Source: Anaerophilus nitritigenes (GTDB lineage Bacteria > Bacillota > Clostridia > Peptostreptococcales > Thermotaleaceae). From it: a DNA stretch of 64,000 bases. Below the pieces are notes generated by a model that saw only the letters and a program-made list of their open reading frames with translations, was not told the DNA's origin and searched no databases. The translations under genes were made by a program, and so were the position numbers. Of the stretch, positions 62,642-64,000 are shown in pieces. How positions within the stretch are numbered: the stretch's first letter is position 1; the number at the start of each line of letters is the position of its first letter. Where the stretch lies: contig NZ_RYYS01000027.1 of assembly GCF_004138215.1 (NCBI RefSeq), positions 51,730-115,729 of the forward strand, read 5' to 3'.

Positions 62642-63653
62642 TGCAAATCACCTTCTTATTTACTTCCATTACAAATTCTTCTACCTTTTTCATATCTGGA
62701 GATTTTTTCAATGTCGTATTTTTCTCAGCATATTTTAATTTTTTATCTAAATCATTTACCATTTCAAAAAATTCTTGTCTATAACTCCCATCTTCTTTCA
62801 TATATGCTCCACCTCTTATAGATAGCAGTAATTCTCTATCATTTTCTCTATAAGTGTGAATGCCATTTCCTTCTAATATTTCAATTGCCATTAAATACAA
62901 TCTAATTAAATGTTGTGCATGTTTATTTAAATGTAAATCATCCTTTTTTCTATTCCTATGATTCAATTTTCCATATTCTTTTACTATATTATTTATTTCT
63001 GAATAAATACCATTAAAATCTCTCAATGGATAATGTTTTGTGTTTATATCCATAAAAATTTCATTTTCATAATCTTCTTTATCAGATTTATCAATATATA
63101 ATTTAATTCCATATTCTGCTGCATAAATTCTTTCAAAGTGAGAAATTTGATTGTTTATGCTATTTAATATATGTTGCTCTTTTTCAGCTTGTGGATAATG
63201 ATCTCTTGCTAATGCATTTTGTAGTCTTCTTAATTGTTGGTTTGCATATCCTCCAAAACTATCTATCGCTCTTTGTGAAATAAATAAATCTATATGATCT
63301 TTTAATAATTTTCCTATATCCGTTAAAACCAAGTAATGATCTTCTTTACAGCCAAACATCTCAACAATATTAGGATTGGTATTTAATAAAAGATTTACTA
63401 CTTTATTAAATGAATAAATGGTTGTGTCTGTTTCCCTATTTTGAAATTGTTCAAAATTACTCAGTCCTATCAATTCTTGCGGCTTATTTAATGCTACACC
63501 CCTAATATCTAAATCACTACCTTCCACATTTGTTCCATATGCATATGATCCACCTAAAGTTAATAATATAATATTATTCCCTAAATGTTCATTGTCTCTT
63601 AAAAAATTATATGTATTGCTTTTAATTTTCTCTTTTATTTGTTGAATGTTCAT
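62631..63653 (-). CDS. RlaP-like DNA polymerase beta superfamily nucleotidyltransferase
   Basis: A 340-residue protein of the RlaP group (nucleotidyltransferases associated with RNA repair). The active site reads GGSYAYGTNVEGSDLDIRGV: GGS at 34-36 and the metal-binding pair D47/D49. A long helical domain follows (FGGYANQQLRRLQNALARDH and later LNHRNRKKDD). ATG at 63653 is 4 bases after AAGGAGGGT; the longer frame from 63671 is unlikely. It overlaps the CCA enzyme gene, suggesting joint work at RNA 3' ends. No RNA ligase gene is visible in this window. Confidence 0.82.
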   Translation of the reverse strand: MNIQQIKEKIKSNTYNFLRDNEHLGNNIILLTLGGSYAYGTNVEGSDLDIRGVALNKPQELIGLSNFEQFQNRETDTTIYSFNKVVNLLLNTNPNIVEMFGCKEDHYLVLTDIGKLLKDHIDLFISQRAIDSFGGYANQQLRRLQNALARDHYPQAEKEQHILNSINNQISHFERIYAAEYGIKLYIDKSDKEDYENEIFMDINTKHYPLRDFNGIYSEINNIVKEYGKLNHRNRKKDDLHLNKHAQHLIRLYLMAIEILEGNGIHTYRENDRELLLSIRGGAYMKEDGSYRQEFFEMVNDLDKKLKYAEKNTTLKKSPDMKKVEEFVMEVNKKVICNEK

Positions 63654-64000
63654 ATGTACCCTCCTTATCAAGAACTTGTAGATTTAGATTGTTTCTACTT
63701 CACTTCTTTTAATGTTTAGTTTACATTCCCTTAATTTTATTGTCTAGTTTATTGTAGTCTATCTATCCATCTTATCTTAAATACTAAATGACATCTTTTT
63801 GATCTTTGCAATATAAGGAAGCTTACTTAATTTTAATATACTTATTCCTTTGCAAATGAGCTTTTATAGATATTTTATACTTCCGCGTTCTCAAAAAACA
63901 AAAATCACCTTCCTACATAGACATATATTAATATATGTCGGTTCTATAATAAATGTTGGGGTGAATAACTCCAACATTTAATTTTTTGCAAAAAAATAAA
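63654..64000. other. Gene-free right edge with two hairpins
   Basis: About 345 bases without a supportable gene on either strand. It holds a likely promoter for the RlaP-CCA pair (63718-63746), a 20-base perfect palindrome GACATATATTAATATATGTC (63920-63939), and a hairpin AAATGTTGG...CCAACATTT (63951-63979) followed on the plus strand by ATTTTTTG. The last could end a transcript. No gene remnant recognised. Confidence 0.5.
63718..63746 (-). promoter_or_regulatory. Probable promoter of the RlaP-CCA operon
   Basis: TAGACA (63746-63741), 17 bases, TAAACT (63723-63718) on the minus strand, about 65 bases before the start codon. Confidence 0.55.

Noticed and set aside
1..64000. CRISPR arrays, insertion sequences, prophage, tRNA or rRNA genes
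   Set aside because: No spaced direct repeats, transposase frames, phage structural genes, cloverleaf-type GTTCRA signals or rRNA stretches were recognised by eye.

Overview
The window is a stretch of a low-GC, endospore-forming Clostridia-type chromosome. Evidence: a division and cell-wall (dcw) cluster with a meso-diaminopimelate type MurE, a SpoVD/PBP2-type transpeptidase, SpoVB and a Spo0E-like protein. It also has strong AGGAGG ribosome sites, many GTG/TTG starts, and Firmicutes RNA elements (a T-box, a yjdF-type leader and a 6S RNA). Four sodium-dependent or secondary transporter genes (AGCS, NSS, PanF plus its YhdT partner) suit a sodium-using, perhaps marine or alkaliphilic relative of Alkaliphilus/Crassaminicella. 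That placement is inference. No insertion sequences, prophage, CRISPR array, tRNA or rRNA genes were recognised.

Layout. Positions 1-13200 hold the dcw cluster on the minus strand: mraZ, rsmH, ftsL, a class B PBP, then murE, murF, mraY, murD, ftsW, murG, murA and the first codons of a gene cut by the left edge (probably ftsQ/divIB). A triple 10-bp repeat in front of mraZ looks like the MraZ operator. Positions 13355-18350 (minus) carry a Spo0E-like protein, lgt, an M16 peptidase pair (one active, one without the zinc motif) and a membrane-anchored ferrochelatase-like protein. ychF follows on the plus strand, then a minus-strand block with a 1018-residue membrane protein, yjdF with its leader, a CMD/PadR pair and a YgjP metallopeptidase.

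Positions 25270-29460 hold a plus-strand operon for a DDAH-like hydrolase and an alanine-type symporter, facing an NSS symporter with a complete T-box leader. From 29484 to 50218 come mostly independent genes: a chemoreceptor, PduL, an Fe-S flavoprotein, Hpt, a PduO-type cobalamin adenosyltransferase, regulators (AlbA_2, LysR, DegS/DegU, LacI, MocR), an M18 aminopeptidase, CheW, YgiQ, a lipid kinase and several small conserved proteins. Most are separated by strong hairpin terminators.

Positions 50402-64000 hold spoVB, a 6S RNA gene, a second-type FtsH protease, the BirA-controlled bioBDA operon, an NdpA-like nucleoid protein with a partner, and yhdT-panF behind a long unexplained leader RNA. 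At the end is an overlapping gene pair: a CCA-adding enzyme and an RlaP-like nucleotidyltransferase. The observations most worth following up are the yhdT-panF leader, the RlaP/CCA pair and the ferrochelatase-like membrane protein. Several starts were moved from the longest open frame to the codon that has a proper ribosome site.
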